A DNA stretch of 64,000 bases, taken from assembly GCA_042862465.1 (NCBI GenBank), contig JASTVH010000002.1, positions 1-64,000 of the forward strand, written 5' to 3'. The notes below the pieces were generated by a model. The model ran no database searches. It worked only from the letters and a program-made list of their open reading frames with translations, and was not told the origin of the DNA. Shown piece after piece: positions 1 to 8,004 of the stretch. The stretch is from JASTVH01 sp042862465 (GTDB taxonomy: Bacteria > Pseudomonadota > Gammaproteobacteria > Pseudomonadales > Oleiphilaceae). The first letter of the stretch is position 1, and each line of letters opens with the position of its first letter. A program made the position numbers and the translations under genes.

Positions 1-59
1 GCGGCCAAGGCGACTTTGGACTTGAATGATGGGCTGTATTGTTTGCGTTTCTTGCTCAT
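1..59 (-). CDS. IS3-family transposase OrfA, N-terminal fragment (cut by window edge)
   Basis: The 19 visible codons read MSKKRKQYSPSFKSKVALA, which is the characteristic basic start of IS3-group OrfA helix-turn-helix proteins (general form MSKKRxxYSPEFKxKVALEA). A strong ribosome binding site, AGGAGGAGAATC, precedes the ATG at 59. OrfA binds the terminal repeats and normally combines with OrfB by a -1 frameshift to form the active transposase. The gene continues off the left end of the window. Confidence 0.8.
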   Translation of the reverse strand, partial: MSKKRKQYSPSFKSKVALA

Positions 60-102
60 GATTCTCCTCCTGTTGGAGATGATGAATCAGAGCTTAGGCA
101 CC

Positions 103-127
103 TGTCCAAAATCCGGGGTCCACTTCA
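103..127 (-). repeat. Putative terminal inverted repeat of the IS3-family element
   Basis: Read on the minus strand this begins TGAAGTGGACCCC and continues to TTTTGGACA, the general pattern of IS3-family left ends, and lies 44 nt upstream of the OrfA ATG. The partner repeat is outside the window, so the assignment rests on position and pattern. Confidence 0.55.
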
Positions 128-286
128 CTGCCCATCCATCATTGATTTGAGCAAAACCGGGAAGATTCATTTAGGGCCTCCAGCGTGCAAAGATATTCAG
201 GCAGCCCATCTACTCCATAGAGTCAGTCGGGCCGATTTATCTCGCTGCGCCCAATAAACCAGGCCGTTACGCCATAATTACGTGCT

Positions 287-760
287 ATGCGATATATTGT
301 CTTGTTGCTACTTGTCCTAACGCCCCCTGTGCTCGCAAGCGTTGATCTTGTCCATATCGACAAATCTGAACGCAAGATGTACCTACTTGACGATGGCGCC
401 GTCGTGCGGGAATACGATGTCGCGTTTGGGGCCAATCCAAAAGGACACAAGCAGCAAGAGGGTGACGAAAGGACACCGGAAGGCAGCTACACCCTGGACT
501 ATAAAAAGGAAGATTCCAGCTTTTATCGTGCAATGCATATCAGCTATCCCAATGCCCAGGATAGAGCCAATGCCGCGAAACGCGGCGTCTCCCCTGGTGG
601 TTTCATTATGGTGCATGGTCAAAGGAATTGGCTTGGATGGTTAGCGCCTTTAACTCAGCGCTTTAATTGGACTGACGGATGTATCGCTCTCACCAACTCA
701 GATATGGACGAATTCATGAAGTTGGTTACAGTGGGTACCGAGATTCAGATTGAGTGGTAG
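287..760 (+). CDS. L,D-transpeptidase-like (YkuD/YafK type) secreted protein
   Basis: 157 aa. A signal peptide (about residues 1-18, cleavage near VLAS) is followed by a YkuD catalytic domain. The expected histidine is in GGFIMVHGQ (His110) and the cysteine in WTDGCIALTNSD (Cys132), matching the HG...(S/T)xGC(I/V) core of L,D-transpeptidases. Such enzymes make 3-3 peptidoglycan crosslinks, attach Braun-type lipoproteins or, in the YafK/DpaA subgroup, cleave those links. The short single-domain form without LysM resembles YafK-like proteins. It lies next to the IS end and is followed within 20 nt by a DinB-fold gene, so co-transcription is possible. Confidence 0.8.
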   Translation: MRYIVLLLLVLTPPVLASVDLVHIDKSERKMYLLDDGAVVREYDVAFGANPKGHKQQEGDERTPEGSYTLDYKKEDSSFYRAMHISYPNAQDRANAAKRGVSPGGFIMVHGQRNWLGWLAPLTQRFNWTDGCIALTNSDMDEFMKLVTVGTEIQIEW

Positions 761-777
761 GCGTGGAAGGATCTTCG

Positions 778-1320
778 ATGAGCTTGAAGCAACATTTTGA
801 ATTGATGGCGGCCTACAACCAGTGGATGAACGAAAAAGTGTATGAAGCCGCAGGCAGATTCGATCCTTCGGTTCTTGCGGAAGATCGGGGCGCGTTTTTC
901 CGTTCTATCCTGGGAACGTTAAATCACATCGTGGTAGGTGACACGGTTTGGTTAAAGCGCTTCGCCACACACCCTGCAAGCGCAGGTGCCCTCAGAGACG
1001 TTACTGACCTCCCTGCTCCAACTGGTCTGGATCAGATACTATTTGAAAACTTCAGTGAGCTATATAGCCATCGCAAGTGGCTGGATAAGCAGATCATCCA
1101 GTGGATTTCCAATCTGTCCGACCACGATCTGGATTTCATTCTGAGTTATCAGAACACCAAAAGTGTGCCAGCGAAAAAGCGCCTGTCAGCCCTGGTGCTT
1201 CATTTCTTTAATCACCAAACCCATCACCGCGGACAAGTGACCACTTTACTGTCGCAAGCTGGCGAGGATGTTGGCGTCACGGATCTGCTTGCATTAATCC
1301 CAGACGAGACCGCCGAATAG
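778..1320 (+). CDS. DinB-family (YfiT/DinB fold) putative metal-dependent protein
   Basis: 180 aa. A four-helix DinB-fold protein (Bacillus DinB/YfiT superfamily, unrelated to DNA polymerase IV). The usual three histidine metal ligands appear as His50 (GTLNHIV) and the HxxxH in HFFNHQTHHRGQ (His146, His150). Members include thiol-S-transferases and proteins of unknown function; the substrate cannot be told here. The start at 778 is chosen because GGAAGG lies 8 nt upstream; an in-frame start 24 nt earlier would overlap the preceding gene. Confidence 0.8.
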   Translation: MSLKQHFELMAAYNQWMNEKVYEAAGRFDPSVLAEDRGAFFRSILGTLNHIVVGDTVWLKRFATHPASAGALRDVTDLPAPTGLDQILFENFSELYSHRKWLDKQIIQWISNLSDHDLDFILSYQNTKSVPAKKRLSALVLHFFNHQTHHRGQVTTLLSQAGEDVGVTDLLALIPDETAE

Positions 1321-1349
1321 TCAGCTAAAAAAGGGAATTGAAGACAACG

Positions 1350-2084
1350 ATGGATCAGGTGCTCGTCTATTCGGATAGTCTGTCTTGGGGAATTGTTCCC
1401 GGAACCCGTCAACGGCTGCCCTTCGATCAGAGGTGGCCAGGCATTTTTGAAGCCTCCCTTAATGATGACGACCCTCATGTACGTGTTATCGAAAACTGTC
1501 TGAACGGCCGCACTACCATTTGGTCCGACCCGGTCAGGCCCGGTCGCAACGGCTCTGAAGGGTTGGCGCAAGTCATCGAAATGCATTCGCCTCTAAAGTT
1601 GGTGGTGCTCTTACTGGGCACAAACGATTTTCAGGTAGGCCGCGCCAACAATGCTTCAAGTTCAGCAGCGGGAATAGCCAAGCTGATTCGCATCATCAAA
1701 GAGGCGCCAGTGGAGCCTGGTATTGAGCCACCCGCAATGCTGGTGGTCGCACCACCGCAAATAACGAATCCAACTGGCGATATGGCTGCAAAGTTCTCTG
1801 GCGCGGAAGAAAGGTCCAAAGGGTTGTCACAGGAGATAGAGCGGGTGGCCCATGATGAAGCGGTCCGTTTCTTTGATTCCAATACGGTCATTGCCTCCAG
1901 TGCGATTGATGGCGTTCACCTGGATAAACAGCAACATCAAATATTGGGAAAGGCTTTGGCGACTGAGGTGCTGGAGACCACTACAGAGCACGGCGGCCAC
2001 GGGGCCGAGTTTGCTCACCAGGCAAAACGGCCAAGATCACCATTGGGGCCACCACCGTGGACGACTACGTGCGGCAGAACCTGA
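1350..2084 (+). CDS. SGNH/GDSL-family hydrolase (arylesterase type) with an aberrant C-terminal tail
   Basis: About 244 aa. The blocks of SGNH esterases are present in order: a YSDSLSWG nucleophile block near the N-terminus, LLLGTNDFQ (block III, GTND) and the C-terminal DGVHLDKQQH holding the Asp-His pair. Members hydrolyse carboxylic esters. The family normally ends shortly after the last helix (about residue 213). Here the frame runs on for about 30 residues of low-complexity, Pro/Arg/Thr-rich sequence that looks like out-of-frame translation of another gene (see 2021-2113). This suggests a deletion or recombination junction near 1990-2020 replaced the natural stop. The ATG at 1350 is preferred over an upstream TTG at 1338. 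Confidence 0.75.
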   Translation: MDQVLVYSDSLSWGIVPGTRQRLPFDQRWPGIFEASLNDDDPHVRVIENCLNGRTTIWSDPVRPGRNGSEGLAQVIEMHSPLKLVVLLLGTNDFQVGRANNASSSAAGIAKLIRIIKEAPVEPGIEPPAMLVVAPPQITNPTGDMAAKFSGAEERSKGLSQEIERVAHDEAVRFFDSNTVIASSAIDGVHLDKQQHQILGKALATEVLETTTEHGGHGAEFAHQAKRPRSPLGPPPWTTTCGRT

Positions 2085-2113
2085 ATACGCAGGACATGGT
2101 GATCCGAATGTAA
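2021..2113 (+). pseudogene. C-terminal remnant of an unidentified gene fused behind the SGNH hydrolase
   Basis: In a frame different from the hydrolase, 30 codons ending in TAA give a normal-looking protein tail (starts GKTAKITIGATTVDD, ends TQDMVIRM). It has no start codon or ribosome binding site and the hydrolase frame passes through it. It reads like the 3' end of a gene whose front part has been lost. I do not recognise the family. Confidence 0.35.
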
Positions 2114-2123
2114 ACCCCGCGAC

Positions 2124-3401
2124 TCATCGCCCCTCAAGCATCGTCCTCAATGCGCCGAGCACAACATCGCTTTGCGCCTGGCGTACCGTCAGGCTCTGCT
2201 CCATGTGGATGAAGCGCTCGCTGGCCTGGGTGGCGCTCTGGGTACAGGCATTGGCCGAGCCGTTCAGCTGGCGCCCCTGGACATTGGTGGTTCCGCAGAG
2301 GCGTTGCTGGGCGGTGATACCCGTAAAGCCGTTGCAGCTGGTCAGGTTCGCCTGGGGCAGGCGCGACTGGAATGCGGCATAGAGTCGGGCGACCGGACTG
2401 TCTGAGGCCACCGAATCCGTGGTGCCGTTGGACAGGCTGATGCCGTCGTCGGCAAAACCGTGCAGGCTGATGACCAGATCATTGCTGTAGTATGCCGCAA
2501 TCTGACGATGGGCGACCTGAAACAGCGAGGCCTCGGTGTGCGCCATATCCGATTCCCGATAGGGTTCTGCGGCACTGCCACAGACACTGGTTTGGCCGGA
2601 ACAGCCGGAGGCCGTGCTGTTGGCGCATCGGTGGGTACCGCTTGCGATCAACGCGCGGGCATCCAGTTCACGGCTGAGCTGAACACCTTCAGTGAGGGTA
2701 TCCAGGTCATGGACAATGTGGGGCGTTTCCACCACCAGCCCGTCCGCCCTGGGGTCCCAGTTGATAGCCCACAGGGCACGACCCTCCCCGGCGGTTCCAG
2801 GGATCCAGGCCACCCAGTTGGCCTCCGGGCTAGTGCCCCGGCACAGGGTGTAGTCGGCCTTTTGGGCCTGCGTTCGGGCGGCATCGGCATCCTTGTTCAG
2901 GAAGGCATCCAGGGCCCCGGCCATATCGTCTTGGCGGCTGGTATCGGCGACCACGTAACCTTCCGAGCCTGGGGAGGGGGGCGTTAAGGTCTGCGTTGAG
3001 AAATAGGCAAAGATATCCTGACCGCAGGACGGAATGGCCTCCACCCAGGCGGGCAGGTTCACCGTCATCCTGATGGTCCCGGGTGTTGTTTCCCCCGAGC
3101 CATCGTCGAGCACGACCGACCATTGATCGTCACCCACGAAACCAGGATCCGCCCGGTAGCTGAACTGCCGGCCATCGAGCGTCACTTCGCCATGCTGCGG
3201 CGCCTGCGCCAGGCTGACCGCGACGGTATCGCCGTCGTCATCGCTGATGGCTAGACTGGCATCCCGGCTGGCGCCGGCCGAGGCCGTGAAGGTCGTTGTT
3301 TCGAGCGTTGGTAAATGATTTTGAGAGTCGGCCCCACCACCGCCACAACCGCTGGCGAGCGCCAGTAAACCAACCGCGAGCGCACCGGAAATCAGTCGCA
3401 T
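2124..3401 (-). CDS. Lipoprotein with an Ig-like/cadherin-like repeat and an uncharacterised C-terminal domain
   Basis: 425 aa. The start at 3401 gives a classic lipoprotein signal with lipobox LASGC (Cys19) followed by glycines. Residues about 35-105 form one Big/cadherin-like domain of the 'DDGDTVAVSLAQAP...GEVTLDG...' type common in surface proteins. The remaining 300 residues contain paired cysteines and conserved-looking blocks (ALIASGTHRCAN, LVISLHGF, FIHMEQSLTVRQ). The His and Glu residues in these recall zinc amidohydrolases/peptidases such as N-formylglutamate amidohydrolase or poly-gamma-glutamate hydrolase, but this is only a resemblance. A frame extension further upstream is out of place before the signal peptide and is ignored. 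Confidence 0.65.
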   Translation of the reverse strand: MRLISGALAVGLLALASGCGGGGADSQNHLPTLETTTFTASAGASRDASLAISDDDGDTVAVSLAQAPQHGEVTLDGRQFSYRADPGFVGDDQWSVVLDDGSGETTPGTIRMTVNLPAWVEAIPSCGQDIFAYFSTQTLTPPSPGSEGYVVADTSRQDDMAGALDAFLNKDADAARTQAQKADYTLCRGTSPEANWVAWIPGTAGEGRALWAINWDPRADGLVVETPHIVHDLDTLTEGVQLSRELDARALIASGTHRCANSTASGCSGQTSVCGSAAEPYRESDMAHTEASLFQVAHRQIAAYYSNDLVISLHGFADDGISLSNGTTDSVASDSPVARLYAAFQSRLPQANLTSCNGFTGITAQQRLCGTTNVQGRQLNGSANACTQSATQASERFIHMEQSLTVRQAQSDVVLGALRTMLEGR

Positions 3402-3566
3402 CCTGAGCCGTCCTGTGTTGCCTTTGCAGAACAGTGTAGTCAAAAGGCCAAGGATGACTGCGAGCCTCCAATCGCGCCTTAGCCGGAAAGCAGGACGCCA
3501 CCGTAGTAAACTCAACATGAAGGCTCGGTGGCCGAGACCTCCCCACTCTGAAAAAGGAGTTTCCCC

Positions 3567-3968
3567 ATGCCCCAACTCGATGGCAGCTGTTTCTGCGGTG
3601 CGGTTCAGTACGACCTGCCCGATGAACTGGAATACGCCGGCTATTGCCACTGCTCCCAGTGCCGGAAATTCTCCGGTTCATCCTATGCGGTGGTGGGTGG
3701 TATTCCCGGTGCGAAATTCAAGGTGATTTCGGGAGAGGATCGCATCACCTATTTCCAGAAGAGCGAGGAAACCACGGTGGGATTCTGCAGTATCTGCGGC
3801 TCCAATCTCTTTACCCGGAAAAAGTCGAACGGGATGCTGAATCTGCGTCTGGGCACCCTGAACCAGGCCCCCAGCCTGCGCCCCCACATGCACATTCATG
3901 TGGGTTCGAAAGCGGAATGGGACGAGATCCTGGATGGCCTGCCGCAATTTATGGAAGGGCCCGTGTAA
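3567..3968 (+). CDS. GFA/CENP-V family zinc-binding protein
   Basis: 133 aa, the usual length for single-domain GFA (glutathione-dependent formaldehyde-activating enzyme-like) proteins. The zinc ligands are in CFCG (Cys8, Cys10), CHCSQC (Cys27, Cys29, Cys32) and CSICGS. The fold binds zinc and in one characterised branch adds glutathione to formaldehyde; most members have no assigned substrate. AAAAAGGAG lies 8 nt before the ATG. The gene is divergent from the lipoprotein gene. Confidence 0.85.
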   Translation: MPQLDGSCFCGAVQYDLPDELEYAGYCHCSQCRKFSGSSYAVVGGIPGAKFKVISGEDRITYFQKSEETTVGFCSICGSNLFTRKKSNGMLNLRLGTLNQAPSLRPHMHIHVGSKAEWDEILDGLPQFMEGPV

Positions 3969-4136
3969 GCAACGCTGTTCGAATTGCCGACTCCGTCACA
4001 TTAATTTCATACAGGGTCGATACTTTTAGGAAGGTGAATCGGTGGAATCCGATTCCTGTTGCAGGAACGTCCGGCAGGACGCTCTGGGACCGTGCCGGAC
4101 TTTGTGACCAACCGGTATTGGGAGGAAGACCCAATC

Positions 4137-4340
4137 ATGCAATCCGATAGCAGCACTCAACCCGTTGAGGCCGTTCAGGCCGAAATCCTCGATATTTTCA
4201 TGGATCTCAAGCAGTACGAGGAGCATTCAAAGCTCAAGGCCGCATCGAAACGGCGCCTGGCAGCGCGCCGCGCTATCGAACAGCATTACGAACGCAAGCA
4301 GCTGGAACGGGCCATCGAGGATTACTGGCTCGACGACTAA
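4137..4340 (+). CDS. Small conserved protein resembling the PA3496 family
   Basis: 67 aa, highly charged, with a basic-acidic helix (SKRRLAARRAIEQHYERKQL) and the ending EDYWLDD. Small gammaproteobacterial proteins annotated as the PA3496 family share an Arg/Lys-rich helix followed by an acidic tail; their function is not established. The start at 4137 follows GGGAGGAAG. The gene is convergent with thiI, 18 nt away. Confidence 0.55.
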   Translation: MQSDSSTQPVEAVQAEILDIFMDLKQYEEHSKLKAASKRRLAARRAIEQHYERKQLERAIEDYWLDD

Positions 4341-4358
4341 CGCCCTGCCCTGGCCGGA

Positions 4359-5813
4359 TCAGGGTTTATAGACAAGCACGTTTTCGTGGCCGGACGCCTT
4401 CAGATGACTGGCGTGCATCTGGCTCATGGTGCCCTTGTCGCAGTAAAGCAGATAACGCCGATCGGGCGAGAGTTCGGCAAAGCGCTGGTTGAGTTCGTAG
4501 AAGGGAATCCGCAGCACGTCATTGTTGGTGAGGTGCAGGGGGTCCTTTTCCTCTTCGCCCGGATGACGGATGTCCACCACCACGTCCTCCACGGCCGGCG
4601 TCGTTACCACATCCACATCGCCCAGCGCCGTGGCCTGCGAATCCAGCACTTCCGCCACATTCATCACCGTGCGGTTTTCAATGGCCGCTTCCAGCACCGC
4701 GTCATCGAAAAGACTCTCGTTGTACTCGATGCGGTAGTCCCGGGCCCGAGTGGTGGGCCGGTCGGAAATGACACCGCAATACTCGGGCATGTTCTTGGCA
4801 AATTCCTCGGTGCCGATATCCCGGGCAATGCGGATGATGTCCTGCTTGTCCATCATGATCAGCGGGCGCAACACCATCATCTTGCTGGCCTGATCGATCA
4901 CGGAGAGATTGGTGAGGGTCTGGCTGGAGACCTGGGCCACGCTCTCCCCGGTGACCAGGGCCGGAACATGCATCTCGGCTGCGATCCGCTCCGCTGCCCG
5001 CAACATGAGGCGTTTGAGTATCACCCCGCGCTGGGAGTGGTGAACGCTGCGCATCATCTCGCCGATAACGTCCTCGAACGGCACGGAAATAAAGCGCACG
5101 TTGTGGGATGAGCCGTAACGCTCCCACAGATACAGGGCAACCTGTTTCACCCCGGCTTCATGGGCCATGCCGCCCAGATTGAAGAAAAGGAAGTGACTGC
5201 GCAGGCCGCGACGCATGGCCAGGTAGGTGGCCACCACAGAGTCGAAGCCGCCGGAGACCAGCGAGATGACCGTATCCAGGCTGCCGATGGGGAAGCCGCC
5301 CAGGCCTTCGTAGCGCCGCTCGATGATATAGTAGCGGTTGTCCCGCACCTCCAGCTGCACCGTGACGTCCGGATTGCTCAGGTCCACCACCGCCCCGTCG
5401 CAATGATCTCTCAGGCCTCCGCCGAGGTAACGCTCCAATTGCTGGGAACTGAACTCGTGCTTACCGGCCCGCTTGACCCGCACCTCGAACCGCTTGCCGG
5501 CCACCTGTTCGCGGTAGCTCTGCAGGGTTTTCTCCAGCACATCGTCGAAGTCCGTGAGGGGGTAGTCGCGCACCTCCAGGATGTTGGCGATACCGGGGAT
5601 GCGCTGCAGCTCGTCCGCCACCTTGGCGCCAAGATCGGCGACATCGTCGGGCACGGCGACTTCAAGCTTGTCCCAGCGGCCAGTCACGGCGATACGCTCG
5701 TCCAGACGGACGAGTATGCGCCGGATGTTCTGCCGCAGCTGCCGGGTCTGCTGCTTGCGCACCGGCTTGCTTTTGATGGTCATCTCCGGGAACAGCTTGA
5801 TCAGGAAATTCAT
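4359..5813 (-). CDS. thiI: tRNA 4-thiouridine synthetase ThiI with C-terminal rhodanese domain
   Basis: 484 aa, almost the same length as E. coli ThiI (482). An N-terminal ferredoxin-like region and THUMP domain (about 60-165) are followed by the adenylating PP-loop SGGFDS (187-192) and a C-terminal rhodanese domain (about 400-484). The two cysteines needed for sulfur transfer are present: Cys346 (PEYCGVIS) and the rhodanese Cys458 (LLYCDKG). The enzyme takes persulfide sulfur from IscS to make s4U8 in tRNA; the rhodanese domain also serves thiazole synthesis for thiamine. It is divergent from ppnN across a 219-nt gap. Confidence 0.97.
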   Translation of the reverse strand: MNFLIKLFPEMTIKSKPVRKQQTRQLRQNIRRILVRLDERIAVTGRWDKLEVAVPDDVADLGAKVADELQRIPGIANILEVRDYPLTDFDDVLEKTLQSYREQVAGKRFEVRVKRAGKHEFSSQQLERYLGGGLRDHCDGAVVDLSNPDVTVQLEVRDNRYYIIERRYEGLGGFPIGSLDTVISLVSGGFDSVVATYLAMRRGLRSHFLFFNLGGMAHEAGVKQVALYLWERYGSSHNVRFISVPFEDVIGEMMRSVHHSQRGVILKRLMLRAAERIAAEMHVPALVTGESVAQVSSQTLTNLSVIDQASKMMVLRPLIMMDKQDIIRIARDIGTEEFAKNMPEYCGVISDRPTTRARDYRIEYNESLFDDAVLEAAIENRTVMNVAEVLDSQATALGDVDVVTTPAVEDVVVDIRHPGEEEKDPLHLTNNDVLRIPFYELNQRFAELSPDRRYLLYCDKGTMSQMHASHLKASGHENVLVYKP

Positions 5814-6032
5814 AAACCTCAGTATCCGCTTAGTACTCTGCCCAGATCATAGGGACGGAGTTTAGTGCCTGTCGAAAACGCACCATTTTACCGATTCTGG
5901 CGGTCGAACGCATGAGCAAAGACCGCGACCGTCTACACTTAAGGAAAAGGAAGTCCTTGTACCCCGGGTGCACATCGCGCCCACGGTGGTCCCGAGGGGC
6001 TTTCCGGTTCACCAACGGAGGTATCGAACCGT

Positions 6033-7418
6033 ATGACCCATCAAGGCATCAGTGCCCGCGTGTCCCCGGAGGGCGCGCTCGAGATTCTGTCCGCCCAGGA
6101 AGTCAATCGTCTCAAAGACAAGGGCGAAGGCGGCCTGTACCGGCTGTTCCGCCAGTGCGCATTGGCGGTGCTTAACTGCGGGAACGAAAGCGACGACTGC
6201 AAGGCGATCATGGAGACCTTCTCGGACTTCGAGATCCGCCTGGTGCAGCAGCCCCGCGGCATCAAGCTGGAGCTGGTCAACGCGCCGGCCACCGCGTTTG
6301 TCGACGACACCATGATCCGCGGCATCCGCGAGCACCTGTTCTCGGTGCTGCGGGACATCGTCTACGCCAACAGCATCCTGGCGGCCAACCCGGCCTTCAA
6401 TACCGAGGAGCCGGAAGCCATTACCAACCTGATCTTTCACGTGCTGCGCAACGCCAAGATGCTGATCCCCAATCAGCCGCCGGATATCGTGGTGTGCTGG
6501 GGCGGCCACTCCATCAGCCGCGATGAGTACGACTACAGCAAGGAGGTGGGCCATCAGCTGGGCCTGCGCGGGCTGAATATCTGCACCGGCTGCGGCCCCG
6601 GCGCCATGAAAGGCCCAATGAAGGGGGCCACCATCGCCCACGCCAAGCAACGGGTAAGCGACGGCCGATACCTGGGCATCACCGAGCCCGGCATCATCGC
6701 GGCTGAATCACCCAATCCCATCGTCAACGAGCTGGTGATCCTGCCGGACATAGAGAAGCGGCTGGAAGCCTTTGCCCGTCTGGGCCACGGCTTTATTGTC
6801 TTCCCCGGCGGGGTGGGCACGGCCGAGGAGATTCTCTACCTGCTGGGGGTGCTACTCCACCCGGGTAACAAGGACATGCCCTTCCCGCTGATATTCACCG
6901 GTTCGGCTGAGAACGCCGAGTACTTCGAGATGATCGATGCGTTCATCCAGGCCACCCTGGGCAAGGAGGCATCCGAGCGTTACAGCATCATCATCGACGA
7001 TCCGGCGCAGGTGGCCCGGGAAATGCGCCATGGCATGGAGGCGGTCCAGCAGTTCCGCCGTAAACACCAGGACGCCTACTACTTCAACTGGACGCTGAAT
7101 ATCGACCCGGTCTTCCAGCGACCCTTTGAGCCCACCCATGAGTCCATGCGGGAATTGCAGCTGCACCGCAATCAACCGCCGCACATGCTGGCCGCCAATT
7201 TGCGCTGTGCGTTCAGCGGCATCGTGGCGGGCAACGTCAAGGAAAATGGCATTCGTCAGGTGGAGGCCCACGGGCCGTTCGAGATTGCCGGAGACAGCGA
7301 CATCCTGGAGCCGCTGGAAGCGTTGTTGGCGGCTTTCGTCAAGCAGGACCGGATGAAACTGCCGGGGCAGCAATACGAGCCCAGCTACCGGATTATCGGA
7401 CAGGATTCAGCGGCGTAG
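6033..7418 (+). CDS. ppnN: Pyrimidine/purine-5'-nucleotide nucleosidase PpnN (LOG family, YgdH)
   Basis: 461 aa, close to E. coli PpnN (454). The central LOG/Rossmann domain contains the substrate-binding signature PGGVGTAEE and the upstream CWGGHSISRDEYDY segment typical of PpnN; N- and C-terminal extensions (DUF4478/DUF3412 type) flank it. PpnN cleaves nucleoside monophosphates to base and ribose 5-phosphate and is a (p)ppGpp target in E. coli. A GGAGG lies 11 nt before the ATG, slightly far, but the family's N-terminus starts here. Confidence 0.95.
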   Translation: MTHQGISARVSPEGALEILSAQEVNRLKDKGEGGLYRLFRQCALAVLNCGNESDDCKAIMETFSDFEIRLVQQPRGIKLELVNAPATAFVDDTMIRGIREHLFSVLRDIVYANSILAANPAFNTEEPEAITNLIFHVLRNAKMLIPNQPPDIVVCWGGHSISRDEYDYSKEVGHQLGLRGLNICTGCGPGAMKGPMKGATIAHAKQRVSDGRYLGITEPGIIAAESPNPIVNELVILPDIEKRLEAFARLGHGFIVFPGGVGTAEEILYLLGVLLHPGNKDMPFPLIFTGSAENAEYFEMIDAFIQATLGKEASERYSIIIDDPAQVAREMRHGMEAVQQFRRKHQDAYYFNWTLNIDPVFQRPFEPTHESMRELQLHRNQPPHMLAANLRCAFSGIVAGNVKENGIRQVEAHGPFEIAGDSDILEPLEALLAAFVKQDRMKLPGQQYEPSYRIIGQDSAA

Positions 7419-7453
7419 CGGTAAAGGCAGGCGCCAGGGAAGGTTTAAACGGT

Positions 7454-7475
7454 CGGAGCGGCGGCCGCCGCTCCG
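7454..7475. terminator. Perfect palindromic hairpin between convergent ppnN and cytochrome c genes
   Basis: A 22-nt perfect palindrome (CGGAGCGGC/GCCGCTCCG around GGCC) in the 76-nt gap between two convergent genes. It could form a strong stem on either strand, but neither side carries a run of T, so termination by this hairpin alone is uncertain. Confidence 0.4.
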
Positions 7476-7494
7476 GGAACCGGAGGCGATGGAA

Positions 7495-7830
7495 TCAGCC
7501 GCCCGGCTTCAGGCTGGAGAAGTATGCAGCCACGTCCTGCATGTCCTGCTCGCTCAGGTTAGCGGCCTGACCCTGCATGATGGCCGCCTGGCCACCGGTG
7601 CGCTGCTTGTTTTTGTAGGCTTTCAGAGCGTAGACGATGTAGTCGTAGTTCTGGCCCGCCAGGTTGGGATAGGTCTTGATCTGGGCCTGGCCGTTCATGC
7701 CGTGACAGGCCGCACAGACAGAAGCCTTCTTCTTGCCGGCCTCAACATCTCCCTTGGCCATGGCCGCTACGGGTACGGACAGCAGCACGGCCGCCGCGAG
7801 CAGTGACGCACTTTTCTTTGCAAATTGCAT
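7495..7830 (-). CDS. Periplasmic class I c-type cytochrome (c553/c4-like, single haem)
   Basis: 111 aa. A Sec signal peptide (about 1-25, AMA/KGD) precedes a small cytochrome domain with haem motif CAACH (39-43) and a likely axial methionine in AAIMQGQAANL (Met85). This shape matches soluble electron carriers of the c553/c4 half-domain type that shuttle electrons to terminal oxidases. AGAGGTGG sits 5 nt before the ATG at 7830, so that start is preferred over an in-frame GTG 9 nt upstream. Confidence 0.88.
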   Translation of the reverse strand: MQFAKKSASLLAAAVLLSVPVAAMAKGDVEAGKKKASVCAACHGMNGQAQIKTYPNLAGQNYDYIVYALKAYKNKQRTGGQAAIMQGQAANLSEQDMQDVAAYFSSLKPGG

Positions 7831-8004
7831 GGTTACCACCTCTTTTTTGGTTTCTCTTGCACAGGAACTTGCAACCGGTTATATCACAGCACTACCGGAA
7901 GGCAAATGATCGAAATTAAGGACGGGCAAAACTTCAGCATACCGACCCACCAGGAACGTCTTGAAATGACGGTTTATTAATCTCTCCGAACGGCTCTCAG
8001 GACC

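Larger units (their letters stand above)
1..127 (-). mobile_element. End of an IS3-family insertion sequence
   Basis: The left edge of the window holds the terminal part of an insertion sequence read on the minus strand: a terminal inverted repeat, a short leader and the first codons of a transposase OrfA. The rest of the element lies outside the window, so its second end, target duplication and OrfB cannot be checked. The IS3 assignment rests on the start of OrfA and on the terminal repeat style (TGAAGTGGACCCC...). Bases 128-286 to its right hold no gene I can support. Confidence 0.75.

Noticed and set aside
39..257. A 72-codon frame across the IS end
   Set aside because: It crosses the IS terminal repeat and the intergenic DNA with no ribosome binding site.
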